This document shows, piece by piece, positions 12,869 through 25,373 of a stretch of 64,000 bases of DNA (position 1 is the stretch's first letter; the number at the start of each line of letters is the position of its first letter). The notes below the pieces were generated by a model. It saw only the letters and a program-made list of their open reading frames with translations, ran no database searches and was not told the origin of the DNA. A program made the position numbers and the translations under genes. Origin of the DNA: Acanthacorydalis orientalis (taxonomy: Eukaryota > Arthropoda > Insecta > Megaloptera > Corydalidae); the NCBI GenBank assembly GCA_034766995.1, contig CM068318.1, positions 39,240,956 through 39,304,955 of the forward strand. The letters run 5' to 3'.

Positions 12869-13130
12869 TATAAAATATAAATCTAAACACATAGAGTTGT
12901 TGGAAAGGTCATGTTCAAGTGGCTATCATGTTACATTGTTGACAAATTGTCGTGAATACTAAATTGACCTAGCAGTGTAGAAGTATGAGCCATATTACAT
13001 GAGGGAAGGAATTGTGTGTTAGATGCTTTATGTTAAACAAAGTTGTGTGCAAGACTGAACTTTGTTATACAGAAAAGCATTGAAGTTGTTTGGAAATATT
13101 GACTGAATATATAGGTCTTTAATTCACAAG

Positions 13131-13188
<58 letters not shown>
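13131..13188. repeat. (TA)n microsatellite
   Basis: About 55 bp of TA repeat. Confidence 0.97.
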
Positions 13189-13191
<3 letters not shown>

Positions 13192-13421
13192 TGTTAAGGA
13201 TTTTATTTGGAAACAACTATGTTTTGGTAGTTTAATAGAGATTACAAAAAAAATTAATAAAAAATTAATATTAAAAATTAAATTTTTAAACTACATATTA
13301 ATACCCACCAAGTATTTTAGGTTTAAAATATGACAATATAGTGCAAAATAGTTATTTATTTTAATTGATACACATTTTTATTTATTTGGGTTATTTTCAT
13401 ATCTATTATTTCAACACAACC

Positions 13422-13422
<1 letters not shown>

Positions 13423-13461
<39 letters not shown>
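13423..13461. repeat. (TA)n microsatellite
   Basis: About 38 bp of TA repeat. Confidence 0.96.
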
Positions 13462-13465
<4 letters not shown>

Positions 13466-14968
13466 TTTAATATGTGCATAATTTTTAGCAATTTTACGTT
13501 TAAAATTACATTCTTATGTTCTTAAATCTTTATCGCTTTTTATTTTGTAACATTTTTAAAAATGCTTCCATGTAAATAGAATAGCATTCCATCTTTATAA
13601 AATTGTATTTAACGTCATATCAAAATTGCAATATTTTAGGAAAACGGCGCAACGTTGTCATACCATAATAAATTAGAAGTTTAAAAAGCAGTAATTATCT
13701 GATTTTTTAAAAATATAAAAATTAAGATTATTTATTTCTATACATGTAATCTCGTTAATTCGTTATCCTGGTATTCTTTGACCTTTTGGATTACATTAAT
13801 TTCTGTCTTCTACAGTTAGTTTCAGTAAATGTGTTAACTAAATTTACCTGAAATTACCATACGTAATATAAATAGTAGTTGTAAATTGAAAACCAAGTAA
13901 TTTTTGTAGTGTATTTTGTTAAAAGGTCAAAACACTACACAAATTTAAAGAATATATATGGATAATCGTTTCCTTTGTAGAGGTTTGAATTTCTATGAAA
14001 TAAAATCCCTTGTTATTAAACTATTTAAATTTACATATTTTATAAAACAAAAAAATACTGAAACAAGCTAGAAAATATTATATAATTTCATCTACAATTC
14101 ATTACCATTCAGTGATTTCTTTTTATTTAAAATTAATAAAAAACTAAGTTACAGCAAATGAAAAATATCATTCTCTCTCTCTATATATATATATATATAA
14201 ATAGAAAATTCACGATTTATATTTTATTTTCACAATTTACATGTTAAAGTTTTTATACTTATTTTAACTTTTTTTACGTTTTTAATTTAATTTACTAAAT
14301 TATTATAAATTTCTTTTCGTTAGCTTATGATAAAAAATAATTTTATACTATAATATGTTATCATATAATGAAACTCACAAAATTGTTTTGTCTTTAAACC
14401 TTCATTATGTATATTTTCCGCATGAAATATTGCTTTTACTAGATGTATATTTAATATTTCAGCTGTTAACTAAAATTCTACCTTTTTTTAATATACATAT
14501 ATTAAAAAACTACTTTAAAAATGACACAACAAATTGAATTTTCCCCAAACAGACCCATAAAAATACCACATTTGAATATTTTTCCACAAAAACTTTCTAG
14601 ACAGGTAAATTACTAGACAGTCAGCCGACGATTTTATCGTTGGAGCATCAGGTGAATTCATTAAACTTTTTTCGCCTTTTTCATTATTATAACAATAAAG
14701 TAATCTATTTTTAGATAACTGACGATGTCATCACCTGGTTTAATTGTGATATAGACGCATATGTAAAAGTATAGTAAGAAAAATGATTTTATTAACCCCG
14801 AGAGGTCATTCGTACACAACTTGAATCGAGAATGAGTCATTTTCAACTATTAAAGTCATATTTCAATAATAGGCGTGCGGAGAATGTGTCTAGCTTACAA
14901 GATCTTGAATTGCATACTTTATATTTTAAGGAGTTTGAACTGATTGCAGTCAATGACCTATAGGTTCC

Positions 14969-14970
<2 letters not shown>
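13462..14970. other. AT-rich intergenic
   Basis: Contains a (CT)n(TA)n tract at 14172-14199 and a small hairpin at 14625-14643 (8-base arms CCGACGAT / ATCGTTGG, loop TTT). Nothing coding recognised. Confidence 0.5.

Positions 14971-15033
<63 letters not shown>
14971..15033. repeat. (TA)n microsatellite
   Basis: About 62 bp of TA repeat. A shorter TA tract follows at 15089-15108. Confidence 0.97.
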
Positions 15034-15035
<2 letters not shown>

Positions 15036-15109
15036 AGATAAATATAGATATAATCTCACCCACATAAATAAAACATATTAGTACGAATATATATATATAT
15101 ATATATACT

Positions 15110-15970
15110 TTATAAAGAACATTACAATTTATTGTAAAGTTTATTTTATTTTTAAAACAAAATTTATAATCTTAAAATCTTATTTAAAATATGGGAAATT
15201 TTAATTCATTATTAATTTTATAAAATTCCTATAACAGAATACAATAGTTCAATGAATAATGAAGTAGTATAAAAAAGAATTAAAAATTTAATCTTTATTC
15301 GATAATTGTTTTCAGTCACAATGATGTGATAAAAAATCTAAGTGAGTGTATTTACATCTTTAGTCTAAAGGAAGTAATTAATATATATTATAAATATCAG
15401 TGACAATTTAATTAATTAATAAGTTTCCTTAAACAATTGTAATTAATAACTTCAATGATAACATTATTTATCTACTGATAAATTAAATGTTATTAAGTTT
15501 ATACGATTAATTGTACTAGAAAACCACTTGAAAGTAGTGCTAATATTATTTAGTAATTATCGCACTGAAAAAGTAGGTAGAATGTAATATAATATAAAAA
15601 CATTGGAATGTATGTATCACTTATATAATGTGATAACATGAACAATAAAACAATGTAATATTGATTAATTGAATATATGTTACCAAGTACTTGAAAAAAA
15701 TCAGTTTAAATAAATTTTAAAGGAAATACACTTTTTTTACATAAATACATTTAATCATTCAACATTATTTGATTCTTAATTATAGATTATTATGATAACC
15801 TTATTGATAAAGAGTTCATTAAATATTTACTGCATAGTTTATGTAATTTATAAGTTTAAAAAACATTATAAGTTGCAATAAAATTCAAAAATAAGTTAAA
15901 CTATTAATTATATAGTTGCTGACTCTAATGTGGCTCGAATATTTTTGTGGTTTGGCGAGTCGGGTTTATT
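15110..15970. other. AT-rich intergenic
   Basis: Nothing recognised up to the exon-like segment that follows. Confidence 0.5.
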
Positions 15971-16233
15971 TTAAGTGGTGGGACATTTTTCACAACCACT
16001 TGATGGGGATGTATCAAGCAATTCAACCAAAGTAGTTCCAGAGTGCCCACGAATGTATCCGCTTACTGGTTCAATCTTTAGGTTAAGTTCAGAAATATAT
16101 TTTTGTAGACGCTTAAATTAATACTGTACTTTATCGTTTTTCAACTTATATGCCATGTCTAGAGTAATTTAACAATTTGATCAGAGATGTATATGGTTCC
16201 ATTAAAAATGGATCGAGTTTGATTTTCTTCAAT
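15971..16233 (-). pseudogene. decayed exon-like segment of unknown gene
   Basis: On the minus strand a pyrimidine-rich acceptor-like sequence (ttatttttcag, AG at 16235-16234) is followed at once by an open frame IEENQTRSIFNGTIYISDQI then VKLL and a stop. Shifting one base at that point continues as DMAYKLKNDKVQY, one stop, then FKRLQKYISELNLKIEPVSG and YIRGHSGTTLVELLDTSPSS, ending after GCEKCPTT at a TAA (15971-15973). One shift and one stop in about 88 codons suggests old coding sequence. The GTTLVELLDTS stretch loosely recalls the end of a Tudor-type domain, but that is only a guess from pattern. No neighbouring exon was found. Confidence 0.4.
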
Positions 16234-16520
16234 CTGAAAAATAATCTGATTAACATAATATTAAACAATTATTTTTTACTGACGTGAAATACAAATCTAA
16301 ATTTAATAGCGCTGTATAGTAAAATAATTTCAATCTAAACTAGATTGATCTTACTGTTTTCCAAAACACCGATGATAATTATATTTATAGTCTAAGTTCT
16401 AAATAATATACATATGTGCACAATAAAGACTATTTAAAGTAAATAAAATCTGATCTTCTAGTGAATCATGTACAGAAATGCTATCTTTTTTATTCAATAA
16501 TGAAACATAATTGTTTGGAT

Positions 16521-16800
16521 CAGTGGTCTCTAAACTTTATTGACTCACAAAACCTTTAAGATTATCAATTTTATTGCTGAACTCCTGCTATCCCCCCAAA
16601 AAAATATTAAAAAAGCATTGATCATGCTGGGTCGTGATGTTACTCATAAATACAGTTTTACTACATAATAATGGGTATTTATAGAAATAAAAGAAATTAT
16701 TATGAATTAAGTATTTTGAATTTTTAGCCTTTCGGGTTCTTTTTAGATTTTGACTCACGGTACACCAAGGTTCCACGGAAAACAGTTTAAAGAAAATTTG
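16521..16800. mobile_element. hAT-like MITE (280 bp)
   Basis: The left end reads CAGTGGTCTCTAAACTTTAT and the right end, reverse-complemented, is a related but diverged sequence, both of hAT type. The element is flanked by gtttggat (16513-16520) and gtttagat (16801-16808), which agree at seven of eight bases. That is what an 8 bp hAT target-site duplication looks like after one mutation. No transposase remnant is visible inside; the frame at 16588-16827 runs through the element and is not called as a gene. A non-autonomous element mobilised in trans is the natural reading. Confidence 0.75.
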
Positions 16801-16808
16801 GTTTAGAT

Positions 16809-17172
16809 AAATGTCATTTCTTATCATGTTTGAACGATTATGAATACTGCCTAAAACATAAGAAAATCTATTATGTATTTTATTTTTTTATAAATATTTG
16901 AATGATTCTTTATAAAAAATAGGAAACTGATCATTTCTCGTTGATTTATATTTAAAAGTTAAAAAGGATTATTTTTTAATAATTTACTAGAAATAAGTTC
17001 CAAAAAGGCAAATAAAAAGTAAATAGTTATTTTATTATGAGATATTTTCTAAAATGATTGTTTCAAAAAAGTAAATATGTCAGATTTTAATCCGAAGTCT
17101 GATTTGCGTTTAATCCAGTATCTAATCAATTACTTTGCTAAACAAATATCCAAATGGATAATTCTCAATAGT
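16809..17172. other. AT-rich intergenic
   Basis: Nothing recognised. Confidence 0.5.
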
Positions 17173-17300
<128 letters not shown>

Positions 17301-17548
17301 TTCATAAATCTTTATATAATATTTAGAGTCGTCAATTTCGAAGCAAGATAGCCACGAATTTCATCTTTTATACATCATTTCTATTATTTTTTAAGCAAAT
17401 AATCGTAAATCTAATGATACATTAAATATTATGACTCAGCCTTGAAGTCAATAAAAATTCATAATATGTCTAATATCTGAATCTGTACGTCAAATTCAAA
17501 TTGTTCGTATATTTGAAGAATGTTTCCGTTCAAGTTAGTTGGTTTATC

Positions 17549-17549
<1 letters not shown>

Positions 17550-17606
<57 letters not shown>
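17550..17606. repeat. (TA)n microsatellite
   Basis: About 55 bp of TA repeat. Confidence 0.97.
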
Positions 17607-17610
<4 letters not shown>

Positions 17611-17827
17611 TATGTACGTTACGTGTTTATAAGATGAGGTGTGTCAGATGTATAAATTATAGACTCATTTATTTACATCTATAAATATATATTGACGATA
17701 TATACTTTATTATGTACTTACTTTAACACAACATTCTATTAACGTAGAAATGTATTTTGAAAATAGCATTTGCATAAGTTAAACAAAATTTTAATATAAA
17801 ATGTCGTTAATATAATTATACTGAATT

Positions 17828-17949
<122 letters not shown>

Positions 17950-18016
17950 TTCCCTCAATTCCTACTTCATTGCCACAAAGAGGCAGGAAGGTGTGAATGG
18001 GATTCAAGGAGATGTA

Positions 18017-18082
18017 CAATGAAACCTCGTATAACGCGGGGGATACTTTTCGCGTTATAAGAAACCGCGTTATACGAACCAC
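18017..18082 (+). mobile_element. pogo-like terminal inverted repeat fragment
   Basis: Starting just after a TA (18015-18016) the sequence reads CAATGAAACCTCGTATAACG, followed by further CGCGTTATAAG and CGCGTTATACG units. The combination of a CAGTGAAACCTCG-like start, repeated CG(C)GTTATA motifs and a TA target is the hallmark of pogo/Tigger-type termini. No matching opposite end was seen nearby, so this is a solo or truncated end. Confidence 0.55.
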
Positions 18083-18418
18083 ATGTGTTATGTATGGACT
18101 GTGAGTGTTAGAAACACATTTTATGAATATTGACCCGCTAACAGAGTTTTCTATCGTAATTAGAAGGAAATTAACTGATTGTTTATCATTATATTTTCAA
18201 TCCAAAAATAATTTGGAATAAAATTACTTCTAAATAATTACAATAACAGAGACGAAACTATTAGTTATTGAAGCAATGAATAAGTACAGCCTATGTTAAC
18301 AATACCACGGCGTTTGATTTAATTAATTAATAAATTTATTTGATTAGACATGTTTTTCCTCTTTGAATATTATTTAATGAAATAATGATATTTTTTGTTA
18401 TTTTCTAGAAAGTATCAA

Positions 18419-18421
<3 letters not shown>

Positions 18422-18466
<45 letters not shown>
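18422..18466. repeat. (TA)n microsatellite
   Basis: About 45 bp of TA repeat. Confidence 0.97.
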
Positions 18467-18469
<3 letters not shown>

Positions 18470-18878
18470 AAGTATAAAATATAATTCGTATTAATTGACT
18501 AGTAACCGTATCCACATTATTCCTCCATTATGAGTTAGTTAAATGTAATAATGAAATATGGAAATACATCACTTATTTCATACAGGATAATGAAAAATCT
18601 ATTAAATAATTTTTAGATATATATTTATTAAGTGATTAATATTCCGTATTTGCTCGAATAACGTCAATTGAAATAATGAAAAGAGATTCGTTCAATTTTT
18701 TAACATCATATTCGCAACTATATCCGCCTTCGGTTTTTACATTAATGGATATTTGTCAGTTTTTACATTTTTGCGTCTCTTTTTGCGGCAAATGAATGAA
18801 TTTTCATTTTATTACAATTGTTTCATAGCAGTATTTTGATAAAATATATGTTCATTTTTCTATTATACGTGCTACACA
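18467..18878. other. AT-rich intergenic
   Basis: Nothing recognised. Confidence 0.5.
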
Positions 18879-18890
18879 ATCACACACACA

Positions 18891-18950
<60 letters not shown>
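18879..18950. repeat. (CA)n(TA)n compound microsatellite
   Basis: Six CA units followed by about 55 bp of TA repeat. Confidence 0.96.
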
Positions 18951-18953
<3 letters not shown>

Positions 18954-19247
18954 GTATTTCAGTCCTGAAATTATATTAATTTTTTTATTATTAAATTCAC
19001 TGTATGAATGATATTAATTTTTTTATAAAGATCGAAAAGATTTACATTTGTTCCACTTTTTTAAATATATTGTCAAATTATAAAATCTTATAAATATCAA
19101 TACCACTATTTTCATATGAAGTGCAGTGGAAATATTTTATTTTTATATGTTTTTCGTGTTTTTACTAATTGATTAAACGAATTTAAACAGATGTATTACT
19201 ATGATTATACAGAAAAATAAATTTCTGTAATATTAAATTCTTTTTAC

Positions 19248-19248
<1 letters not shown>

Positions 19249-19310
<62 letters not shown>
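19249..19310. repeat. (TA)n microsatellite abutting a mariner
   Basis: A perfect TA tract that ends exactly where recognisable mariner sequence begins. Confidence 0.97.
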
Positions 19311-19312
<2 letters not shown>

Positions 19313-19834
19313 CTTTCTCCTAGTCTAAATTTTGCGTAATATGTGATGTGTTCGCGCTTTTGATATGTCAATAGCTTCAGTTATCTCGATCAACTTCAAT
19401 CGAATATCGTTAAATACAATTACGTTTACTTTTTGGATAATTTTCTCATAAGTAGGCGTTTTTGGTCTACCTGAATGTTATGCATCTTCAGGGCTCGTAC
19501 GGCCACTTCAAAGTCCGCAGCACATGTTTTAACATATAAGAACGATGGATCAGACTTGTATAAAGTAGAATCCAGCTCAGCTTTTATTTCGATAGAGGAT
19601 GAACTCTTAATATTGAAGTATTTTATCACTGTGCGTACTTCGGGGTTTTCCATTGTTTACAAAATTCAAAAATTCTTCACTTTGACAGACTGTCGAATGT
19701 AAACTATTTGATATAATTTTATAAAATTTCAAAGTCAAATTAACAAAGGATGACAATACACAAAACCATAGAAAATTCATGACAGTTTGCCCCATCTATC
19801 GGTTAGGTTGGAAACTTTTTATCACACCCTCGTG
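19311..19834 (-). mobile_element. 5' half of an irritans-type mariner
   Basis: The minus strand carries a terminal sequence (about 19834, ACGAGGGTGTGATAAAAAG), a leader, and a start codon at 19653. The frame begins MENPEVRTVIKYFNIK, followed by SSIEIKAELDSTL and SFLYVKTCAADF. This is the N-terminal helix-turn-helix region of an irritans-type mariner transposase. After a frame disturbance it continues into LKLIEITEAIDISKARTHHI. The catalytic half is missing because the element stops at a (TA)n tract. Its leader is clearly related to the copies at 30.4-31.6 kb and 43.1-43.9 kb. Confidence 0.85.
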
Positions 19835-19843
19835 TGTGCATAT

Positions 19844-19846
<3 letters not shown>

Positions 19847-19916
<70 letters not shown>
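19847..19916. repeat. (TA)n microsatellite abutting a mariner end
   Basis: A TA tract starting about a dozen bases outside the mariner terminus. Confidence 0.97.
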
Positions 19917-19920
<4 letters not shown>

Positions 19921-20035
19921 GAAGGGTTAAAAGAAGGACAAAACTAAAAAAAACATTATCTGCCGTTAAGTATTTTAGCTCAATTGTATTTTGGTGTGAA
20001 TTAAATTAAAATACTAAATAAAAAATTATATGACT

Positions 20036-20094
20036 TCTCAACCCCTACACCGACTTTTAATAATTCCATACGGAAGCCTTAATTGAATCACTAT
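20036..20094 (+). mobile_element. half of a foldback MITE
   Basis: Contains CTTTTAATAATTCCATACGG then AAGCCTTAATTGAATCAC, directly against a TA tract. It is the counterpart of the right arm of the foldback element at 32644-32770. The left arm is not evident here. Confidence 0.5.
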
Positions 20095-20260
20095 ATATAT
20101 ATATATATAATCGGCTCTTCCAATAATAATTTTAACAAAGTTAAAATAGTTTTTTTATCATTTCGAGAATTTTATTCAATCTGCTAGTATTAAATAATTA
20201 TGAAAAACTCTGATGAACACCATTTTGAGTATCAGCTTTTGTAGATGTAAAATTGAACAC

Positions 20261-20280
20261 TATATATATATATATATATA

Positions 20281-20323
<43 letters not shown>
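20261..20323. repeat. (TA)n microsatellite
   Basis: TA tract with a single TCTA and a TATG interruption. Confidence 0.96.
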
Positions 20324-21278
20324 TTGTGGGTGTATTTATAAATAAATAAATCACAGTACAATATTTATTTATAGAATGAAACAGTAAAGTTCTTAGAATA
20401 AATAGTTAAATAGAACAGTATTTTGTTTATGCAATCAAACTTCAAATGTTCACGTAGAATTGGGTTCTTATACCAGGTGTTTTGAGTATTTTTTCGTTAT
20501 GTAATCGGATGAGAAATACTATAAAGTAATGCTATTCAATTAAATTTATACTAAATTCAAATATATTGATCAAATTTATTAAACCATTTTTATTCATAAT
20601 TCTCTGCATGTATTCATATTTTTATTACACCTCACTGACGACAGATAACTTATATATTAATTATTTTTTAAGGACGGAAGTTTCATGTTTGTTCGTTGAC
20701 ATCTTACGCCTTATATCTATAAATTAGTATCAAATATACATAGATTCTCTTATATGAAGCAAAAATACCAGAAAAACCTGTTATATTGAGAACTTTCATT
20801 ATTCATTTTCATATTGAAATATAAAAATATTTCATTTATTCTCTTATGGTATTTTTTTGCCCCGATTTAAAGGAATGTAATATATAAATAAATTTGTTTA
20901 TCTTCAACGTGTTTCTTAAAGTATCCAAATTTTATATACAGATTCATTAATGTAAAGTAGAAAATTTATATTTCAATTGCGGTTATCTTTATTTTCAGTA
21001 AATATTCACAGAAAATATTAATGAACAGATTTTCTATGTCTGCTCTCTGAGAATGATGGCATCACCATCAAAATGCGCAATAATTAATCATTTACATGTC
21101 AATCTAAATGAATAATGAGCTTTTTTTAAATATTTTGATAAGAAAATTTTGTGGTGTTGCGTAATTCACTTGTTTGTAAAAATAAATAATAAACTTAGTA
21201 CCAAAATTTTCATTGTGAAAAATATACATTTTTATTGATTTTGCATTTCTTAATCGGCAACTAAATTTATGGAATTTA

Positions 21279-21287
<9 letters not shown>
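20324..21287. other. AT-rich intergenic
   Basis: Nothing recognised. Confidence 0.5.

Positions 21288-21328
<41 letters not shown>
21288..21328. repeat. (TA)n microsatellite
   Basis: About 40 bp of TA repeat. Confidence 0.96.
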
Positions 21329-21332
<4 letters not shown>

Positions 21333-21368
21333 GTCAATAATTTAATATTATCAAGATTACTGAAAACG

Positions 21369-21967
21369 TTATGACATAAATCGAACGCGTATTAAATATA
21401 AACGTCGTGAAAAATGACAGAATCCAATTCCGTCGTTAAATGGATCAAATAATTTCGAGATTACTTGAAACAACTGCTCCGCTGTAAGCCTCATTACAGT
21501 AATTTGATTGCGAAAAACTTCCGTCGGACACATCTCTCTGGATATTTCATTATTATCAAGTAGATTTCTATTTACTCGCGACTCGCGCGCATCCTTTGAT
21601 TGGAGCGAGACAGAGATTTTCATGACGTACGGAAGGGTAAAGATACGTACCGTACGGATCATTGGTTCCGATCCGATTGTTGTCGCAACTTGTTTCAACT
21701 TGTAGTCCGAGCTGAACAGAACTTCGCCGTATGCTATTTTTCGAATCTCCTTCGTCGTCGTGCGCGGAGATATATAGAACCGTTATTGAATCAAATCAGT
21801 TGGATGACATTATAAAGTATTATCTTTTGGGGGATGTTGCTGCTTCTGCCTGCCTACTTGCTTGCTGTTTAGCTCTGCCAGTCCGCCTTCTGCTGCCTGT
21901 TTGCCTTGCTGCACTACTTACGCGACGTATATCGTATTCGACGCGCTCTTGGCCGTGGAATAAATGA
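21369..21967. other. GC-richer island with overlapping open frames
   Basis: A patch with many CpG dinucleotides in an AT desert. It has a 109-codon minus-strand frame (21369-21698) and plus-strand frames at 21508-21705 and 21731-21967. The frames overlap on both strands and carry no motif I know; long frames are expected where stop codons are rare. The 21731-21967 frame includes a Leu/Ala/Cys-rich hydrophobic run (ACLLACCLALPVRLLLPVCL). Non-coding first exon, promoter or real exon are all possible. Confidence 0.3.
21771..21801 (+). promoter_or_regulatory. candidate TATA plus initiator core promoter
   Basis: TATATAG begins at 21771, and TCAGTT, a match to the insect initiator consensus, lies at 21796-21801. 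The initiator A is about 27 bp from the first T, close to the usual spacing. It sits in the GC-richer island and is followed by a pyrimidine-rich leader-like segment. No downstream promoter element is evident at the expected place. Confidence 0.35.
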
Positions 21968-22059
21968 AGTTCAAATAAATTATAGCGACAGAATGTTTGT
22001 TTTCGTTCGTGACTGTGACTGCTAGACTGTGTACAGAGAGATACGATCTCCTGGGGATT

Positions 22060-23274
22060 TTTATAATCTAGTTTTTTCTTTATTTGCGACGCAAACGAAT
22101 ATAAGAACTAGATTTCACGATATTTTACATGTTTTCGTTTCGAGTCTCATGAAATTTATATAATCTGTATCAATTCATATCAGATTTTAAATGAAATCAA
22201 TATGAGAAATATCTCTATTTATTCGACAATTCAAAATATTCTTAATAATTCTCATCTGATTCTCATATGAAAAGAGCCGTACCTATTCGTTTAGAAAAAT
22301 AACTGAAATTTAATTGTCAATTGCAATTAAGTACAACATACTTATAGAATGAGTCTTTTTTATATTGTACAATTAACAGATTCGAAAATAATTACAGAAT
22401 TAATGAAACACCTGAAAAATACTTGTCATATTTTTGTCATTTTGCGACTATTGAATTTTATATAAAATTAAATAAATGGGTAATAAAGTTTTATTTTGAT
22501 ATCACACACAATCGTTTATAAAGTGTGAAGGTCGTGTTATTATTAGATCAGTGCACTGATTATTAAATGCCTTGCTTAATTGATTATTTACTTTGATAAT
22601 TTCGATGCATGGCTAATGAAACGTTTACAAACGATTGTGCGCTATATCAAAAAATAATGTATGCTTTCAGGTTATATATTACTGAATTTTATTTATTTCG
22701 AAATTTTAAATATTTTTACCAATGTTTGTATCTATCTATATATAAAAAAATCCGTACAATTTGAAAAAATTGACAAAAATTTTTTAATGAATCTGAAGAG
22801 AGGATTTTAGATTTAATTTGAAAAAAGTAAAATCCTAAATACTCAAAAAAAATATAAAGACGAGTTTAGTGCTAATGAACGGTTAAAATAATCCTGAATA
22901 AATTTGTATCACTTATCATTTAACGATGGAACAAGTGTTGTTGAAAAATGAACAACAAATATTTAAATTAAAATTATTGTCCTTTTTTAACAAAGATCCT
23001 TTATTTTCTGTATTTATATGATTTCTATGACATTTATTTCCATTGCGAGCATGGTAAATAAATTACATTTGTTCGTATAATTAAAATATATGTTTATTAT
23101 TAACGTATCAACTACACATTAGCAAGAAATGCATCATTAGTGATGCAAAAATAAACTTAGTAAAACCTATTCTAAATTGCAAATCACTAAAATTGTGTAC
23201 AACCGCTTCGAGTAATACACTTTTTATTACTTATACATTTCCATATTATATAAATTAATTAATAGCTGTTTCTT
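22060..23274. other. AT-rich intergenic
   Basis: Nothing recognised. Confidence 0.5.
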
Positions 23275-23294
23275 ACACACACATACACACACAG

Positions 23295-23329
<35 letters not shown>

Positions 23330-23336
23330 CATACAT
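23275..23336. repeat. (CA)n(TA)n compound microsatellite
   Basis: About 35 bp of CA-rich repeat followed by TA repeat and CATACATA. Confidence 0.95.
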
Positions 23337-23691
23337 AATATTTTAATTATAATTGACTTTATATGAGAAATTTAATTGAATAAATTTAATTTGGCATTTC
23401 AACATTATCGAAAAGAATGAATCATTTTTTCTAACTGAAAATTAAAATTTTACTAAAGTTAATTATTTTAGAAACTGATTATTTAAATTTATTTTTTTAC
23501 TTCATTTTTTTATTATAAACTTTCTTCTGTTTTTTGCTGCCATACGTTAAAATAAAATTACTAAATTATTGAAAATGAACAAATTATTTACAATTTAATT
23601 TCGATCCAATATTTCAATAATCAAAATAAGTTACAAAATATTTTATTGACTCTTCTTGTTACATATGATAAAAATTTGATTAGTGTTTGAT

Positions 23692-24065
23692 GTACAAGGT
23701 GAGTCAGAGGAACGGAAAAATATCAAAAACCCAATAATTAAATGAATTTTCATTTTTACATAAGTTTGTTTAAATATTCTTGTAAGAAATATCAGGCCAT
23801 TTTATTTTTTTAAAAATAGCACTTGATAGATGAACGCACCCTTTCGGCTCACGCATTCCTGTAACCTTATTCCGAAATCTTCCATTACCCGTCTTAATAT
23901 TTCTGGTGAAATTCTCACAATTACTTCTTGGACTTTTAATTTAAGTTCTGAGAGTATGAAAATGATCAATATACATCTTGTTCTTTAGATAACCCCAAAG
24001 GAAATATTCACAATCTCTTAAATATAGGGATCTTGCTGGTCAAACAGTATCTCTTAATAAATGAT
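23692..24065 (-). pseudogene. C-terminal remnant of an IS630-like transposase
   Basis: The minus strand reads RDCEYFLWGYLKNKMYID, which matches the last catalytic-acid block of a family widespread in insects (usually Asp-Phe-Phe-Leu-Trp-Gly-Tyr-Leu-Lys); the Asp is kept. After a frameshift the downstream part still shows the pattern of a Pro-Glu-x-Leu-Arg-Arg-Val helix. The element ends near 23692 with GTGAGTCAGAGGAACGG on the plus strand, a terminus-like sequence. The N-terminal and central parts are gone. Family assignment rests on the FLWGYLK motif alone. Confidence 0.6.
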
Positions 24066-24980
24066 TTAAAAAAATATTTCATATCAAAAATAATTCCCAC
24101 TGTTTGAAGGTTATATAGTTAATATCAGGAATAGAAAATGTATTTATATTCGGTTGGATTAGTTTCCTGTAATGTGTATATAAAAAAAAATATAAATATG
24201 AATTTGTTTTATTTTTATTTGGCGTTCACATAGATTAAACAAAAATTGTTTCAGAGAAAAAATAAATAATGTGTTCAATGGTTTGAAAAACGTTTTGATA
24301 TTATGAAATTATTAATTTATTTTCTCTATATATAATAATATACACCAGTTAACAGATTGCTTTATTATAAATAATTTTCGAGTATAAAGAATGTAGATAA
24401 ATATGAGTTTCTTTGATCTTCATAAACTGATTAACTAACAAATATATATTAACTTCTAGCAAAATATATCGTTTCCAAGAATTTTTGGGACAAGTAAAAG
24501 ATTATTTCTTTAAAAAATATTTAATGTTTAAAATATGTTTAATGCTGTATAGTTTAAAGCACGTTTGAATATACACTTTTATTCTTTCTACAAATAAAAC
24601 TTTTATTTATCTAAACGGTCATTGTACTACTGAACCTATTACAAACAATTCAATTCAAATCGATAATTGAATCGATTTTCACAAAATTTAACTACATTTA
24701 AATGAAACATTTACGGTGAAACATACTAAGCACGACATTACAGTTTATTATACTGTCATGTCTTGTAAACTCACCTAATAAGTAGTTTAATTTGACGGTT
24801 TATTGTTAAAATACTTGCATTGCATGTATTGTTCAGCACGCAATGTACTCCTAATGTATAATATTTAATAGAAGTCAGTATGCAGTAAATTACACTTAAT
24901 GTTTTCCTCATTTATATAAAACGTACACGTTAGGGTTTGTACTTGAATAATTTTCAAATTGAATAACTCATTTTTCTACC

Positions 24981-24983
<3 letters not shown>
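24066..24983. other. AT-rich intergenic
   Basis: Nothing recognised. Confidence 0.5.

Positions 24984-25034
<51 letters not shown>
24984..25034. repeat. (TA)n microsatellite
   Basis: About 50 bp of TA repeat. Confidence 0.97.
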
Positions 25035-25040
<6 letters not shown>

Positions 25041-25137
25041 ATAAAAAAATATATGACACGAATATATAAAAGAGATAATCGAAAAACAAGACTGACACAA
25101 TAACATGTTCATATATTGGTACTGTGCTATTTTATTA

Positions 25138-25368
25138 GGTGCACAAATTAATGTGGTGCCTTTATTATAGAATGTGGATGTTTATTTACTAAAAAATGGA
25201 ATACATTTCAATTATTGATTTACTATTTTTTTGTGAGATTATACCAACTGCTTAACCAAGACACATATAGTGTTTTTAATTGTTAAGATTGAGACTTCAA
25301 AATCCGAAAACGACCAGAAAATATTTTTATTTACAACAGAGTTATGATTGATTCAATTTAAATGGTTG
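25138..25368 (-). mobile_element. mariner-derived MITE, shortened copy (MD1)
   Basis: The outer end GGTGCACAAATTAATGTGGT follows a TA (25136-25137), and the body matches the ~500 bp MITE family (other copies near 41.5, 47.2, 51.5, 56.8 and 62.5 kb). The middle, including the N-terminal coding remnant, has been lost, and the opposite inverted repeat is missing. Confidence 0.75.
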
Positions 25369-25373
25369 ATTAT

